A DNA stretch of 64,000 nucleotides, from contig NZ_CP071247.1 of assembly GCF_017301335.1 (NCBI RefSeq), forward strand, positions 496,001 through 560,000, in the 5' to 3' direction. Shown piece after piece: positions 43,503 through 54,839 of the stretch; the stretch's first letter is position 1; the number at the start of each line of letters is the position of its first letter. Position numbers and translations under genes: made by a program. This stretch comes from Marinobacter salinisoli (GTDB lineage Bacteria; Pseudomonadota; Gammaproteobacteria; Pseudomonadales; Oleiphilaceae). Under the pieces are notes generated by a model. It searched no databases, had not been told where the DNA came from, and saw nothing but the letters and a program-made list of their open reading frames with translations.

Positions 43503-43639
43503 AACCCGGCCGAGGCAAGACCTGATTCGGCCTGCCACCCGGGGCCAGCGCCGCGTCCATCATCTGTTCAGCCCACCCCCACCCTGCTACTATCGCTGCC
43601 TCCGGACCCACCGCGCCAGTTGAACAACGGATAAACAAC

Positions 43640-44437
43640 ATGGACTTTTTCCAGGCCTTTTTTCTTGGTCTCTTGCAGGGGCTGACCGAGTTCCTGCCCA
43701 TTTCCAGCTCTGCCCACCTGATCCTGACCCCGGCGTTTTTTGGCTGGACCGATCAGGGTGTCGGCTTTGACCTGTCGGTGCATCTGGGCACCCTGCTGGC
43801 CGTGGTGCTGTATTTCCGTGAGGATGTCTTCGGAATTGCCCGGGACGGGCTTATTTCCCTCGGGCGGCGGAAGGTGATCGGTCAGGGCGCGCTGGCCCTG
43901 TACCTGGTGATCGGCACCATTCCCGCCGGTCTGGCCGGCCTGGCACTGCTGGATTTGATCGACAGCAGCCTGCGCGCCGTGGAGGTCATTTTCACCACCA
44001 CGCTGGTCTTCGGGATTCTGCTTGGTATTGCCGACCTACTGCCCAAGCGCCAGCGCACGCTCGACAGCCTGAACTGGAAAGACGCCCTGATGGTGGGCAT
44101 CGCTCAGGCCATGGCGCTGGTACCGGGGACCTCCCGGTCCGGCGTTACCATCACCGCCGGCCTGTTTCTGGGCATGAGCCGGGAAACCGCCTCCCGCTTC
44201 TCGTTTCTGCTGGCGATCCCGATCATCGTGCTGGCGTCATCCGTGAAACTGCTGGAAGTAGCCACCTCGGATGTGGTGGTGGACTGGAGCGGCTTCCTGA
44301 TCGGCGGCGTGACCTCATTCCTCATGGCCATCACCGCCATCCACTTTTTCCTGAAGTGGTTGAACACCGTCGGCATGTGGCCCTACGTGATCTACCGGAT
44401 TCTGCTGGCCGGGGTTATCTACGCGGTGCTGATGTAA
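43640..44437 (+). CDS. uppP: Undecaprenyl-diphosphatase
   Basis: A 265-residue integral membrane enzyme (BacA/UppP) that recycles the lipid carrier of cell-wall synthesis and confers bacitracin tolerance. The two catalytic motifs are QGLTEFLPISSSAHL (residues 13-27), with the key Glu and Ser residues, and the PGTSRSGVTI segment with the catalytic Arg. About eight helices are visible. It converges with uvrD. Confidence 0.97.
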   Translation: MDFFQAFFLGLLQGLTEFLPISSSAHLILTPAFFGWTDQGVGFDLSVHLGTLLAVVLYFREDVFGIARDGLISLGRRKVIGQGALALYLVIGTIPAGLAGLALLDLIDSSLRAVEVIFTTTLVFGILLGIADLLPKRQRTLDSLNWKDALMVGIAQAMALVPGTSRSGVTITAGLFLGMSRETASRFSFLLAIPIIVLASSVKLLEVATSDVVVDWSGFLIGGVTSFLMAITAIHFFLKWLNTVGMWPYVIYRILLAGVIYAVLM

Positions 44438-44478
44438 GCCGGCAGCAGCCCGCGCTGGACAACACCCGGCGCCGGCTA

Positions 44479-46644
<2,166 letters not shown>

Positions 46645-46836
46645 AACTGAATCTTGACCTGCGGCTGATGAACTTCGGACAGCGAAGTATAACAGGCCGC
46701 ACCAGCCCATTCAGGCCTGCCCCCCAAAACTCCACGGCCGGGATTATTTCATGCCATGATAGAAGGTGACCTGTCATGGCACCCGACACACCCGACAGGC
46801 AACTACAATAACAACAATCAGCAAGGGACCAGAGCT

Positions 46837-48582
46837 ATGACCTCCTACGATGTCATTCTGAACGGTGGGCGATACTTCGACGGCACCGGCGCGCCCGCGT
46901 CCATCCGCCATATTGGCATCCGTAACGGACGGATCGCCAAGGTCAGTGCCAACCCCATTCCCGAGGACCAGGCGGAACGGGTGATCGATGCCAGCGGGCA
47001 CTGGGTGACGCCGGGATTCCTCGACACCCATACCCATTACGACGCCGAGATGCTGGTCAGCCCGAGCCTGTCGGAGTCCATCCGGCACGGCGTGACCACC
47101 GTGCTGGTGGGCAGCTGTTCGCTCAGTATGGTGTGCTCGGACTACGAGGACGCCTCGGATATCTTTACCCGGGTCGAAACCGTGCCCCGGGAGCGGGTTC
47201 TGCCCATTCTGCGCGACAACAAAACCTGGTCCACGCCACGGGAATGGGTCGACTACGTCCGACAACTGCCTCTGGGGCCGAATGTGATCAGCCTGCTGGG
47301 GCACAGCGACCTGCGCGTCGGCGTCATGGGCCTGAGCCGGGCCACCGACCACGCGCAGCAGCCCACCGAGCCGGAAATGCAGCACATGGAGGCTCTGCTG
47401 GAAGAGGCGCTGGAGGCAGGTTTTCTGGGCCTGTCCACCATGTGTCTGAAGTGGGACAAGGTCGACGGTGACCGGGAATGGTCCAAGAGCCTGCCCAGCA
47501 CCTACGCCCAGTGGAAGGAAGTCGCACGCCTGAACAAACTGGTGCGCCGCTACGGCCGGGTACATCAGGGCGCCCCCAATGCCGCCACGCCATTGCAGAT
47601 TACCCAGTACATTCGCGAATGCCTGGGCTGGCTGCGCACGCCGCTGAAAACGACATTAATCAGCCAGATGGATCTCAAGGGCAGCGCCTACCTCAATTTC
47701 CTGACCCGGCTAACCTCGAAATTCACCAACTTTCTGCGCGGCGATTTCCGCTGGCAGGTCTTGCCGACGCCGTTCACGGTGTATGCCGATGGCATTGATG
47801 TGGTGTTCTTCGAGGAATTCGGCGCCGGCGAAATGGCGCTGGATTTAAAAGATGAAGTGGAACGCAACGACCTCCTGCAAGACGAATCCTACCGCCGGCA
47901 GTTCCGGAAGTTCTATGGCGAGAAACTCAGCCCCCGGGTCTGGCAGCGGGACTTTGGCGACGCGATGATCATTGATTGCCCGGACCAGTCCCTGGTAGGC
48001 AAGAACTTCGACGAGGTGGCCCGGGCCCGCGGCATACATGTGGTGGATTTGTTTCTGGATCTGGTGGTGCTGTACGGCAAAAGCATCCGCTGGTACACCA
48101 CCGTTGGCAATCACCGCAAGGAGGTGCTCAAGAAACTGGTGAAAGATCCAAAATCACTGATCACCTTCAGCGATGCCGGCGCTCACATTCGTAACATGGC
48201 GTTCTACAACCTGCCGCTGCGCATGCTCAAGCTCGCTCAGGAAGCCATCGATGAAGGCAGACCTGTCATGACCATGGAACAGGCCGTGCATCGCCTTACC
48301 GGCGATCAGGCCACGTGGTTTGGCGTCGATGCCGGCCGGATTCACGTCGGCGACCGGGCCGATGTGGTGGTGCTTGATCCCGCCGGATTCGATCAGGACC
48401 TCGAGGCCGTGCACTGGGCAGAGATGGAAAACTTCGGGCTGCAACGGCTGGTAAACCGCAACCCCGGCATCGTCAAGTATGTGCTGGTGAACGGTCGCCT
48501 GGCGGTCGACAACGAACAACTTGTTCCGGAACTGGGCCAGACGGCCGGTTTCGGCAGCTTTATTCCGGCGCGAACCGCCTGA
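46837..48582 (+). CDS. N-acyl-D-amino-acid deacylase family amidohydrolase
   Basis: 581 residues from the ATG at 46837. The metal-binding HTHYD is near residues 65-69 (DTHTHYDAEM), and VGSCSLSM carries the Cys that replaces a ligand in the D-aminoacylase group. The late SDAGAH motif holds the catalytic Asp. GDRADVVVLDP near the end is the returning small beta domain. Members release fatty acids from N-acyl-D-amino acids (Glu, Asp or others); the substrate here is unresolved. It stands alone. Confidence 0.86.
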   Translation: MTSYDVILNGGRYFDGTGAPASIRHIGIRNGRIAKVSANPIPEDQAERVIDASGHWVTPGFLDTHTHYDAEMLVSPSLSESIRHGVTTVLVGSCSLSMVCSDYEDASDIFTRVETVPRERVLPILRDNKTWSTPREWVDYVRQLPLGPNVISLLGHSDLRVGVMGLSRATDHAQQPTEPEMQHMEALLEEALEAGFLGLSTMCLKWDKVDGDREWSKSLPSTYAQWKEVARLNKLVRRYGRVHQGAPNAATPLQITQYIRECLGWLRTPLKTTLISQMDLKGSAYLNFLTRLTSKFTNFLRGDFRWQVLPTPFTVYADGIDVVFFEEFGAGEMALDLKDEVERNDLLQDESYRRQFRKFYGEKLSPRVWQRDFGDAMIIDCPDQSLVGKNFDEVARARGIHVVDLFLDLVVLYGKSIRWYTTVGNHRKEVLKKLVKDPKSLITFSDAGAHIRNMAFYNLPLRMLKLAQEAIDEGRPVMTMEQAVHRLTGDQATWFGVDAGRIHVGDRADVVVLDPAGFDQDLEAVHWAEMENFGLQRLVNRNPGIVKYVLVNGRLAVDNEQLVPELGQTAGFGSFIPARTA

Positions 48583-48586
48583 CCTT

Positions 48587-48614
48587 CCCGCCCCGGGGCT
48601 TCCGACGGGGCGGG
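48587..48614. terminator. Hairpin between convergent deacylase and gabD
   Basis: CCCGCCCC (48587-48594) / GGGGCGGG (48607-48614), with a 12-base loop and no T tract. Probably a weak bidirectional terminator. Confidence 0.4.
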
Positions 48615-48633
48615 CGTCTGTCACCGGACGGGG

Positions 48634-50085
48634 TCAGAATCCGCGCGGGATGGTCTGCGGCTCGACGAACTCGAACAGACCTTCCAAGCCGCCTTCGCGG
48701 CCAATACCCGAAGCTTTCATGCCACCGAACGGCGCTTCCGGTGTTGGCCCGGTCCCGGTGTTCCAGCCACAGTGACCAAACCGCAGGCCGGCAGCGACGC
48801 GCTGGGCGCGGGCTGCATCGTTGGTGAACACGTAGGACGCCAGCCCGAATTCCGTATCGTTGCCCGCCTCGATAACCTCTTCTTCGGTCTTGAACAGCGC
48901 CATGGGCACCAGTGGGCCGAACGTCTCTTCCCGGTAGCAGCACATGTCGCGGGTCACGCCGGTGACCACCGTGGGTGGGAAGAACAGGCCCTCACCCAGC
49001 TCCTGGGGCGACTTGCCCGCCACCAGATCGGCGCCGTTTTCCAGCGCGTCCTCGAGATGGCGCTTGACCTTATCAAACCCGGCCTTGTTGATCAGCGGGC
49101 CGATATCCACATCCCCGTTGATACCGTTGCCCACGGTCATCTTCGCCACCCGCTCGGCCAGCTTTTCGCCGAACGCTTCCGCCACGGATTCGTGGACAAA
49201 GATCCGGTTGGCGCACACACAGGTTTGCCCGCCGCCCCGGAATTTATTCGCCATCAGGTTGTCCGCGGCGGCATCCAGATCGGCATCGTCAAAGACAATG
49301 AACGGCGCGTTGCCCCCCAGTTCCAGAGCCAGCTTCTTGACCTGATCCGCCGTATCCAGAATCAGCTTGCGCCCCACTTCGGTGGAGCCGGTAAAACTCA
49401 GCATCGGCACGTCCGGGCTCTCGCACAGCACCTTGCCAATCACGCTGGCCTTGCCCATGACCAGGTTGACCATGCCATCGGGCAGGTCCACATGCTTATC
49501 CAGCAGGGTGAACAGCGCGATCATGGTGAGCGGGGTTTCACTGGCGGGTTTGATCACCGACGGACAACCCGCGGCCAGTGCGGCCGAGAGTTTTTTGGCA
49601 ATCATGCCGATCGGGAAATTCCACGGCGTAATCAGGCCGGCCACGCCGATCGGCCGGTAGTGTACGGTCCAGGAACAGCCCCGCGCCTCTTCAGGCAGTT
49701 CATGGGGCTCCAGCGCCTGGACGTGTTTGGCGCAGTAATCGAAAAAGCCCGCCGCATAATCCACTTCGCCCTGGGCTTCTTGCAGGGGCTTGCCATGTTC
49801 CAGGCACAGAATCCGGCCCACCTCTTCTTTGTTGGCCTTCAGGGCATCGCGGATGTCTTCCAGCCACTTTTTCCGGGTTTCAATGCTGTAGGGCTCGGTC
49901 AGCCGCAGAGCCGACTTGCCGGACTCCACCGCAGCCTTCACATCGGCTTCCGACAGCGAGGCTACCTGAGCAATGACCTCTCCGGTCGCCGGATTGTAGA
50001 CATCGAAGGTCTGCCCCGATGCGCTGTCAGTCCATTGACCACCGATATAGCCGGTCAGCTTTTCCAGCAGTGGTGACTCGATCAT
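48634..50085 (-). CDS. gabD: NAD(P)-dependent succinate-semialdehyde dehydrogenase
   Basis: 483 residues, an aldehyde dehydrogenase with the GabD pattern throughout: TPWNFPIGMIAKKLSAALAAGC, SFTGSTEVGRKLI, the catalytic Glu in LELGGNAPFIVFDDADLD and the catalytic Cys in GGGQTCVCANR. It converts succinate semialdehyde, the product of GABA and polyamine breakdown, to succinate. It is divergent from the acetylpolyamine deacetylase-like gene across 173 bases, which may be functionally meaningful. Confidence 0.93.
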   Translation of the reverse strand: MIESPLLEKLTGYIGGQWTDSASGQTFDVYNPATGEVIAQVASLSEADVKAAVESGKSALRLTEPYSIETRKKWLEDIRDALKANKEEVGRILCLEHGKPLQEAQGEVDYAAGFFDYCAKHVQALEPHELPEEARGCSWTVHYRPIGVAGLITPWNFPIGMIAKKLSAALAAGCPSVIKPASETPLTMIALFTLLDKHVDLPDGMVNLVMGKASVIGKVLCESPDVPMLSFTGSTEVGRKLILDTADQVKKLALELGGNAPFIVFDDADLDAAADNLMANKFRGGGQTCVCANRIFVHESVAEAFGEKLAERVAKMTVGNGINGDVDIGPLINKAGFDKVKRHLEDALENGADLVAGKSPQELGEGLFFPPTVVTGVTRDMCCYREETFGPLVPMALFKTEEEVIEAGNDTEFGLASYVFTNDAARAQRVAAGLRFGHCGWNTGTGPTPEAPFGGMKASGIGREGGLEGLFEFVEPQTIPRGF

Positions 50086-50199
50086 CTCGCCTCCTCTTCG
50101 GTAACTGGCTGAATCCCCTCGGGGACGCAGTTGCGTTGATTCCTCGTGTCTTCCATAGTGGATGCTGAGGCAGGGGCTGTAAAGTCGCCGACGAGGCTT

Positions 50200-50227
50200 T
50201 TGATACCTGTTGACCCACGCCTATACT
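50200..50227 (+). promoter_or_regulatory. Sigma-70 promoter of the deacetylase-like gene
   Basis: TTGATA (50200-50205) and TATACT (50222-50227) are each one base off consensus, with a 16-base spacer. They lie about 30 bases before the start codon, which has AAGGAGG in front. Confidence 0.65.
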
Positions 50228-50258
50228 CGGAGTCAGGAAAACCAAGGAGGTCGGAGTT

Positions 50259-51272
50259 ATGAAAGCGTTTTTTCATCCTGCACAGGATCAGCACATTCCC
50301 AAGACCTACTTCACCCGTGGGCAGATGCGACAGCCGCAGGAGGTACCGGATCGCACCGGACACATGCTGGAAGGCTTGAGGGAAATGGGGATTCCGGTGC
50401 TGCATCCGTCCGACCAGGGTGCGGGCCCGATTTCCAAGGTGCATGACCTTGGTTACCTGCGATTTCTCGAGTCGGCCCATCGGCGCTGGAAGGAGATGGA
50501 CGACTGGGGCGACGAGGTGATTTCCAATATTTTCGTGCGCTCTCCCAACCACCTGACCGGCATTCTGGCCGAGGCGGCCCGCTACCAGGCCGACGGCAGC
50601 TGCCCGATTGGCGAGAACACCTGGAAGGCGGCCTACTGGTCTGCCCAAACTGCCCTGGGCGCGGCCGATGCCCTGATTTCCGGCGAGCGTCACACCTACG
50701 CCGTCTGCCGCCCACCCGGGCACCACGCACGGCGGGATGCCGCCGGCGGTTTTTGCTACCTGAACAATTGCGCGATCGCCGCCGAGCACTTGAAACGCCG
50801 GTTCCCGCGCATTGCCATTCTCGATACCGACATGCACCACGGCCAGGGTATTCAGGAAATCTTCTACGACCGCAGCGATGTGCTGTACGTGTCCATCCAC
50901 GGCGACCCCACCAACTTCTATCCGGTGGTGACCGGTTTTGAAAACGAACGCGGAGAAGGCGACGGCTTCGGCTACAACATCAACCTGCCCATGCCTCATG
51001 GCGCGTCCGAAGACGATTTCTTCGCCAAACTGGAGGAGTCACTGGCGGCGATCCGGCTGTTCCAGCCCGATGCCCTGATTCTGGCGCTGGGTTTCGATGT
51101 CTACAAGAACGACCCACAGGCCAAGGTGTCAGTGTCGTCGGAAGGGTTCCGGCGCCTGAGCACGCAGATCGACCACCTGGGGCTGCCCACGCTGGTGGTT
51201 CAGGAAGGCGGGTATGACCTGGACGCCCTCAACGAGAACGTCCAGCAGTTCTTCCGGGGTATGCTCGCCTGA
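50259..51272 (+). CDS. Histone deacetylase-like acetylpolyamine amidohydrolase
   Basis: 337 residues of the arginase/deacetylase fold. The zinc site shows as DTDMHHGQGIQ and the catalytic His pair in RPPGHHARRDAAGGFCYLNN. An LGFDVYKNDPQ segment and the C-terminal QEGGYDLDALNENVQ complete the family pattern. Bacterial homologues of this length often remove acetyl groups from acetylated polyamines. The loop that narrows the pocket in acetylpolyamine enzymes (HPTNF-like GDPTNFYPV) is present, which favours that role over acetoin utilisation. Confidence 0.87.
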   Translation: MKAFFHPAQDQHIPKTYFTRGQMRQPQEVPDRTGHMLEGLREMGIPVLHPSDQGAGPISKVHDLGYLRFLESAHRRWKEMDDWGDEVISNIFVRSPNHLTGILAEAARYQADGSCPIGENTWKAAYWSAQTALGAADALISGERHTYAVCRPPGHHARRDAAGGFCYLNNCAIAAEHLKRRFPRIAILDTDMHHGQGIQEIFYDRSDVLYVSIHGDPTNFYPVVTGFENERGEGDGFGYNINLPMPHGASEDDFFAKLEESLAAIRLFQPDALILALGFDVYKNDPQAKVSVSSEGFRRLSTQIDHLGLPTLVVQEGGYDLDALNENVQQFFRGMLA

Positions 51273-51276
51273 CGCC

Positions 51277-52731
51277 TCAGGACGCCGGAGCATACACCTT
51301 GATGTTGTCGTAGCCGTCGGCCTTGAGGTGGCCGGCGTGCATACGGCTCATGGTGCCGCGATCGCAGTACAGCAGGTACTGCTGGTCGTCGGGCAGATTC
51401 GCCACCTGTTCGTTCAGCTCGTAGAACGGAATCTGCATGACCCGGTTGTTGGTCAGCATCAGGGGTGACTGATCGCCCTCGTTCGGGTGGCGGACATCAA
51501 TGATCACATCATCCAGCCCGGGAGTCTGGACCAGCTCCACCTCTTCCGGTGTGCGGACCGAATCCAGCAAGCGGCTCAGGGCCGTTTCCTCGCGGGTCTC
51601 GATGGCCTGCTGCAGCACCGACGGATCCATCTCCGCCTCGTCCGCCTCGACCCGGTACAACCTGGCCCGGGTAACCGGCTTCTGGGAGATCACCCCACAG
51701 TACTCCGGCATGTTACGGGCGAAGGATTCGGTACCGATATCCCGCGCAATGTCGATGATGCTTTCCTTATCCATCGCCACCAGGGGGCGCAAGACCACTT
51801 CGTCACTGGCGCGGTCGACCACGTTCAGGTTGGTCAGCGTCTGGCTGGACACCTGGGCAACGGCATCGCCGGTGACCAGGCCGGCCACGTTATATTCCTT
51901 GGCAATCTGCGCCGCCGCTTTGAGCATTTGACGCTTGAGCACCACGCCCCAGTGACGATGATTCACCGAGCGCATGATTTCCGCGACCACGCCCTCGAAG
52001 GGCACGGAAATGAATTTGACGCTGTGGGTGGCGCCGTAGCGTTCCCACAGGTAATGGGCGACCTGGCGAACGCCAACCTCATGGGCAGTGCCGCCCAGGT
52101 TGAAGAACAGATAGTGGTTGCGCAGACCGCGCCGCATCATCAGGTAAGCGGCCACGGACGAATCATAGCCTCCGGAGATCAGCGTCATGACGGTTTCCAC
52201 GCTGCCCAGCGGGTAGCCACCCAGCCCCCGATGTTTGCGCAGCGCGATATGAAATTCGTCGTCCCCCACTTCAATCCGGACCTCTTCCTCCGGATTTTTC
52301 AGGTCCACACCGGCCGGACTGGCCCCCGCGAACAGGGCCGCACCGACACTGCGCTCCAGATCGATGGAGCGGAAGGCATGCTCGCCGTGGCGTCGGGCCC
52401 GCACCGCGAAAGTCTTGCCTTCGAGCCGGTCGGCAAACGCCTCGACAGCTTTCGCCCCCACGTCGTCCATGTCCACGAACGGAAAGGCGGCAATTTCCTG
52501 GATGGTCGAGATGCCGGGAATACGCAGCAAGGTATCCAGTACGGTACCGAGCAGGCCCTGCTGTTCGGGGAGCGCGACATCCACTCTGTCCCAACTGCCC
52601 TCCACGACAATGTCTGGATTGATCCGGGTCAGGAGCTTACGGATATTCTGACGCAGTTGGCGCATCTGCTGTCGACGAACGGGTTTGCTTTTGATCGCGA
52701 CTTCCGACGCGGGACGAATAAGAAGTTTCAT
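51277..52731 (-). CDS. thiI: tRNA 4-thiouridine synthase with rhodanese domain
   Basis: A 484-residue enzyme for s4U8 in tRNA and, in this full-length form, for sulfur delivery to thiamine thiazole. It has an N-terminal ferredoxin-like region with a THUMP domain, then the PP-loop SGGYDSSVAAYLMMRRG in the AANH domain. A C-terminal rhodanese domain carries the active Cys in LLYCDRGTMSRMHAGHL. It is divergent from ppnN across 145 bases. Confidence 0.96.
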   Translation of the reverse strand: MKLLIRPASEVAIKSKPVRRQQMRQLRQNIRKLLTRINPDIVVEGSWDRVDVALPEQQGLLGTVLDTLLRIPGISTIQEIAAFPFVDMDDVGAKAVEAFADRLEGKTFAVRARRHGEHAFRSIDLERSVGAALFAGASPAGVDLKNPEEEVRIEVGDDEFHIALRKHRGLGGYPLGSVETVMTLISGGYDSSVAAYLMMRRGLRNHYLFFNLGGTAHEVGVRQVAHYLWERYGATHSVKFISVPFEGVVAEIMRSVNHRHWGVVLKRQMLKAAAQIAKEYNVAGLVTGDAVAQVSSQTLTNLNVVDRASDEVVLRPLVAMDKESIIDIARDIGTESFARNMPEYCGVISQKPVTRARLYRVEADEAEMDPSVLQQAIETREETALSRLLDSVRTPEEVELVQTPGLDDVIIDVRHPNEGDQSPLMLTNNRVMQIPFYELNEQVANLPDDQQYLLYCDRGTMSRMHAGHLKADGYDNIKVYAPAS

Positions 52732-52876
52732 AATCAGAACGTAGAGTGGTTAATAATGAAAAGAGGCCGTAGTGTATCCTCAGGGATGCATGCATCAAAA
52801 TCAGGCATTGCCGAAATATTAACCAATCCGGCAACCATGCCCGCTACAACAACGATCGTCAGGAGCAGTTCCGTTC

Positions 52877-54259
52877 ATGCGCGAACCTACTATCAATGCC
52901 CTGGTATCCCCCGAGGGAAGCCTTGAAATCCTTTCCAGCCATGAGGTTAACCGCCTCAAGGACCGCAGCGAAGGGGGCCTTTACCGACTGTTCCGGCAGT
53001 GCGCCCTGGCGGTGCTGAACACCGGTGTCGAAACCGATGACTGTAAAGCCCTGATGGAATCCCATGCCGACTTTGACGTTCGGCTGGTGCCTCAGCCCCG
53101 GGGCCTGAAACTCGAACTGATCAACGCGCCGGCCCACGCCTTTGTCGATGGCGAAATGCTGCGTGCCATCCGTGAGCATCTGTTTTCCGTCCTGCGGGAT
53201 ATCGTCTACCTGCATTCCATGCCGGACACGGCATCCGGCTTTCGCCGCGACAATCCGGACGATATCACCAACGTGGTGTTCCACATCCTGCGCAACGCCC
53301 GGGTGCTGGAACCCGGCCGGCAGCCCGATCTGGTGGTCTGTTGGGGTGGTCACTCCATTGGCCACGAAGAGTACCAGTACAGCAAGGAGATTGGCCATCA
53401 GCTCGGCCTGCGCGGGCTGAGCATCATCACCGGCTGCGGCCCCGGCGCCATGAAAGGACCGATGAAAGGCGCCACCATTGCCCACGCCAAACAACGCATC
53501 AAGAACGGCCGCTACATCGGCATTACCGAGCCGGGCATCATTGGTGCCGAGGCCCCGAACCCGATCGTGAACGAACTGGTGATCATGCCCGACATTGAAA
53601 AACGCCTCGAGGCGTTCGTCCGCAGCGGACACGGTGTCATTGTATTCCCGGGCGGGGTGGGCACGGCCGAGGAAATCCTCTACCTGTTGGGCATTCTGTT
53701 GCACCCCAACAACGCCGACCTGCCGTTCCCGGTGGTGTTCACCGGCCAGAAGGAAAATGCCGAATACTTCGAGATGATCGACAAGTTCATCCGCAATGCC
53801 CTGGGTGACGAAGCGGCCGCCAAGTACGAAATCATCATCGACGACCCGGCCCGGGTCGCCCAGACCATGAAACAGGGCATGAAGGATGTCGGCACCTTCC
53901 GCCGGGCCATGCAGGACGCGTACTACTTTAACTGGATGCTGGAAATCGATCCGGTGTTCCAGCTGCCCTTTGAACCCACCCACGCGAGTATGCGGGCGCT
54001 GGAGTTACACCGGGATCAGCCGGCACATCTGATTGCCGCCAATCTGCGCAAGGCGTTCAGCGGCATTGTGGCGGGGAATGTGAAAGAGAATGGCATCCGG
54101 CAGGTGCAGGAGAAGGGCCCGTTTGAGATTGCCGGCGACCCCACGCTGATCGAGCCGCTGGAGGCCATGCTGGAACAGTTTGTGGCGCAGAACCGGATGA
54201 AGTTACCGGGCACCACTGGCTACCAGCCCTGCTATCGAATCGTCGGCGGGCCGGCCTGA
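52877..54259 (+). CDS. ppnN: Pyrimidine/purine nucleotide 5'-monophosphate nucleosidase
   Basis: 460 residues, the PpnN/YgdH type (E. coli 454) that releases bases from nucleoside monophosphates and is controlled by (p)ppGpp. The LOG-family core has TGCGPGAMKGPMKGATIAHAK and the signature PGGVGTAEEILYLLG. N- and C-terminal domains typical of YgdH flank it. Strong ppGpp binding is known for the family; residues for it are not verified here. Confidence 0.93.
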   Translation: MREPTINALVSPEGSLEILSSHEVNRLKDRSEGGLYRLFRQCALAVLNTGVETDDCKALMESHADFDVRLVPQPRGLKLELINAPAHAFVDGEMLRAIREHLFSVLRDIVYLHSMPDTASGFRRDNPDDITNVVFHILRNARVLEPGRQPDLVVCWGGHSIGHEEYQYSKEIGHQLGLRGLSIITGCGPGAMKGPMKGATIAHAKQRIKNGRYIGITEPGIIGAEAPNPIVNELVIMPDIEKRLEAFVRSGHGVIVFPGGVGTAEEILYLLGILLHPNNADLPFPVVFTGQKENAEYFEMIDKFIRNALGDEAAAKYEIIIDDPARVAQTMKQGMKDVGTFRRAMQDAYYFNWMLEIDPVFQLPFEPTHASMRALELHRDQPAHLIAANLRKAFSGIVAGNVKENGIRQVQEKGPFEIAGDPTLIEPLEAMLEQFVAQNRMKLPGTTGYQPCYRIVGGPA

Positions 54260-54285
54260 GCCGCCCGCAGACGATGGCAACACGC

Positions 54286-54618
54286 TTACTTGCCGCCGGC
54301 CGGCAGGCTGGCGTAGTAAGCCGCCAGGTTGGCGATGTCCGTGTCGCTCAGGGCAGCGGCCTGGCCCTGCATGATGGCGGCTTGCCCGCCGCTACGCTGC
54401 TTGTTCTTGTAGGCTTTGAGGGCAGACACCAGATACTGCTCATTCTGGCCAGCCAGATTCGGGTAGGTCGGGATCTGGGCAATGCCGTTCTGCCCATGAC
54501 ACGCGGCGCATACCGCAGCCTTTGCCTTGCCAGCTTCCACGTCAGCGGCAGCCGCCACTCCGGAAACGGCCGTACCCAGCGTGAAAAGTCCAACCATGGC
54601 GTAGTGTTTCACTGTCAT
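54286..54618 (-). CDS. Periplasmic class I c-type cytochrome
   Basis: 110 residues from the ATG at 54618. A signal peptide ends near GVAAA (about 25). The single heme site is CAACHG, with the distal Met probably in the AIMQGQA segment near residue 80. It looks like one half of a cytochrome c4 or a c5/c553-type carrier. It passes electrons between respiratory complexes; the partner is unknown. The gene stands alone, divergent from a HIBCH-like gene. Confidence 0.9.
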   Translation of the reverse strand: MTVKHYAMVGLFTLGTAVSGVAAAADVEAGKAKAAVCAACHGQNGIAQIPTYPNLAGQNEQYLVSALKAYKNKQRSGGQAAIMQGQAAALSDTDIANLAAYYASLPAGGK

Positions 54619-54839
54619 TGTCTTTACCCTCTCATCGTCCTTTGGTGGTGTTTGCATTCCGGCACGTCTTGCCGAACTGTAAACTGTTTAGCACTTATAG
54701 CACAGTGGCCCTCAGAGCCAAACGTGCCGGCTCAAGGTCCTGGATGCGGTTCCGCCCCGTTGTCCTGTTTTACAGGACACAGTGTTGTTACGGACCGCCG
54801 CCAAAGCCAGATTGTTTCAACACGTCGGAGACTTACCTG

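Noticed and set aside
46645..46710. LexA-like site upstream of uvrD (CTGTTATACTTCGCTG on the minus strand)
   Set aside because: The right half is CTG rather than CAG and the core is not AT-alternating; too weak to claim SOS control.
46770..46795. CTGTCATGGCA segment upstream of the N-acyl-D-amino-acid deacylase
   Set aside because: Only the first half of a Pho box is present; the second repeat is poor.
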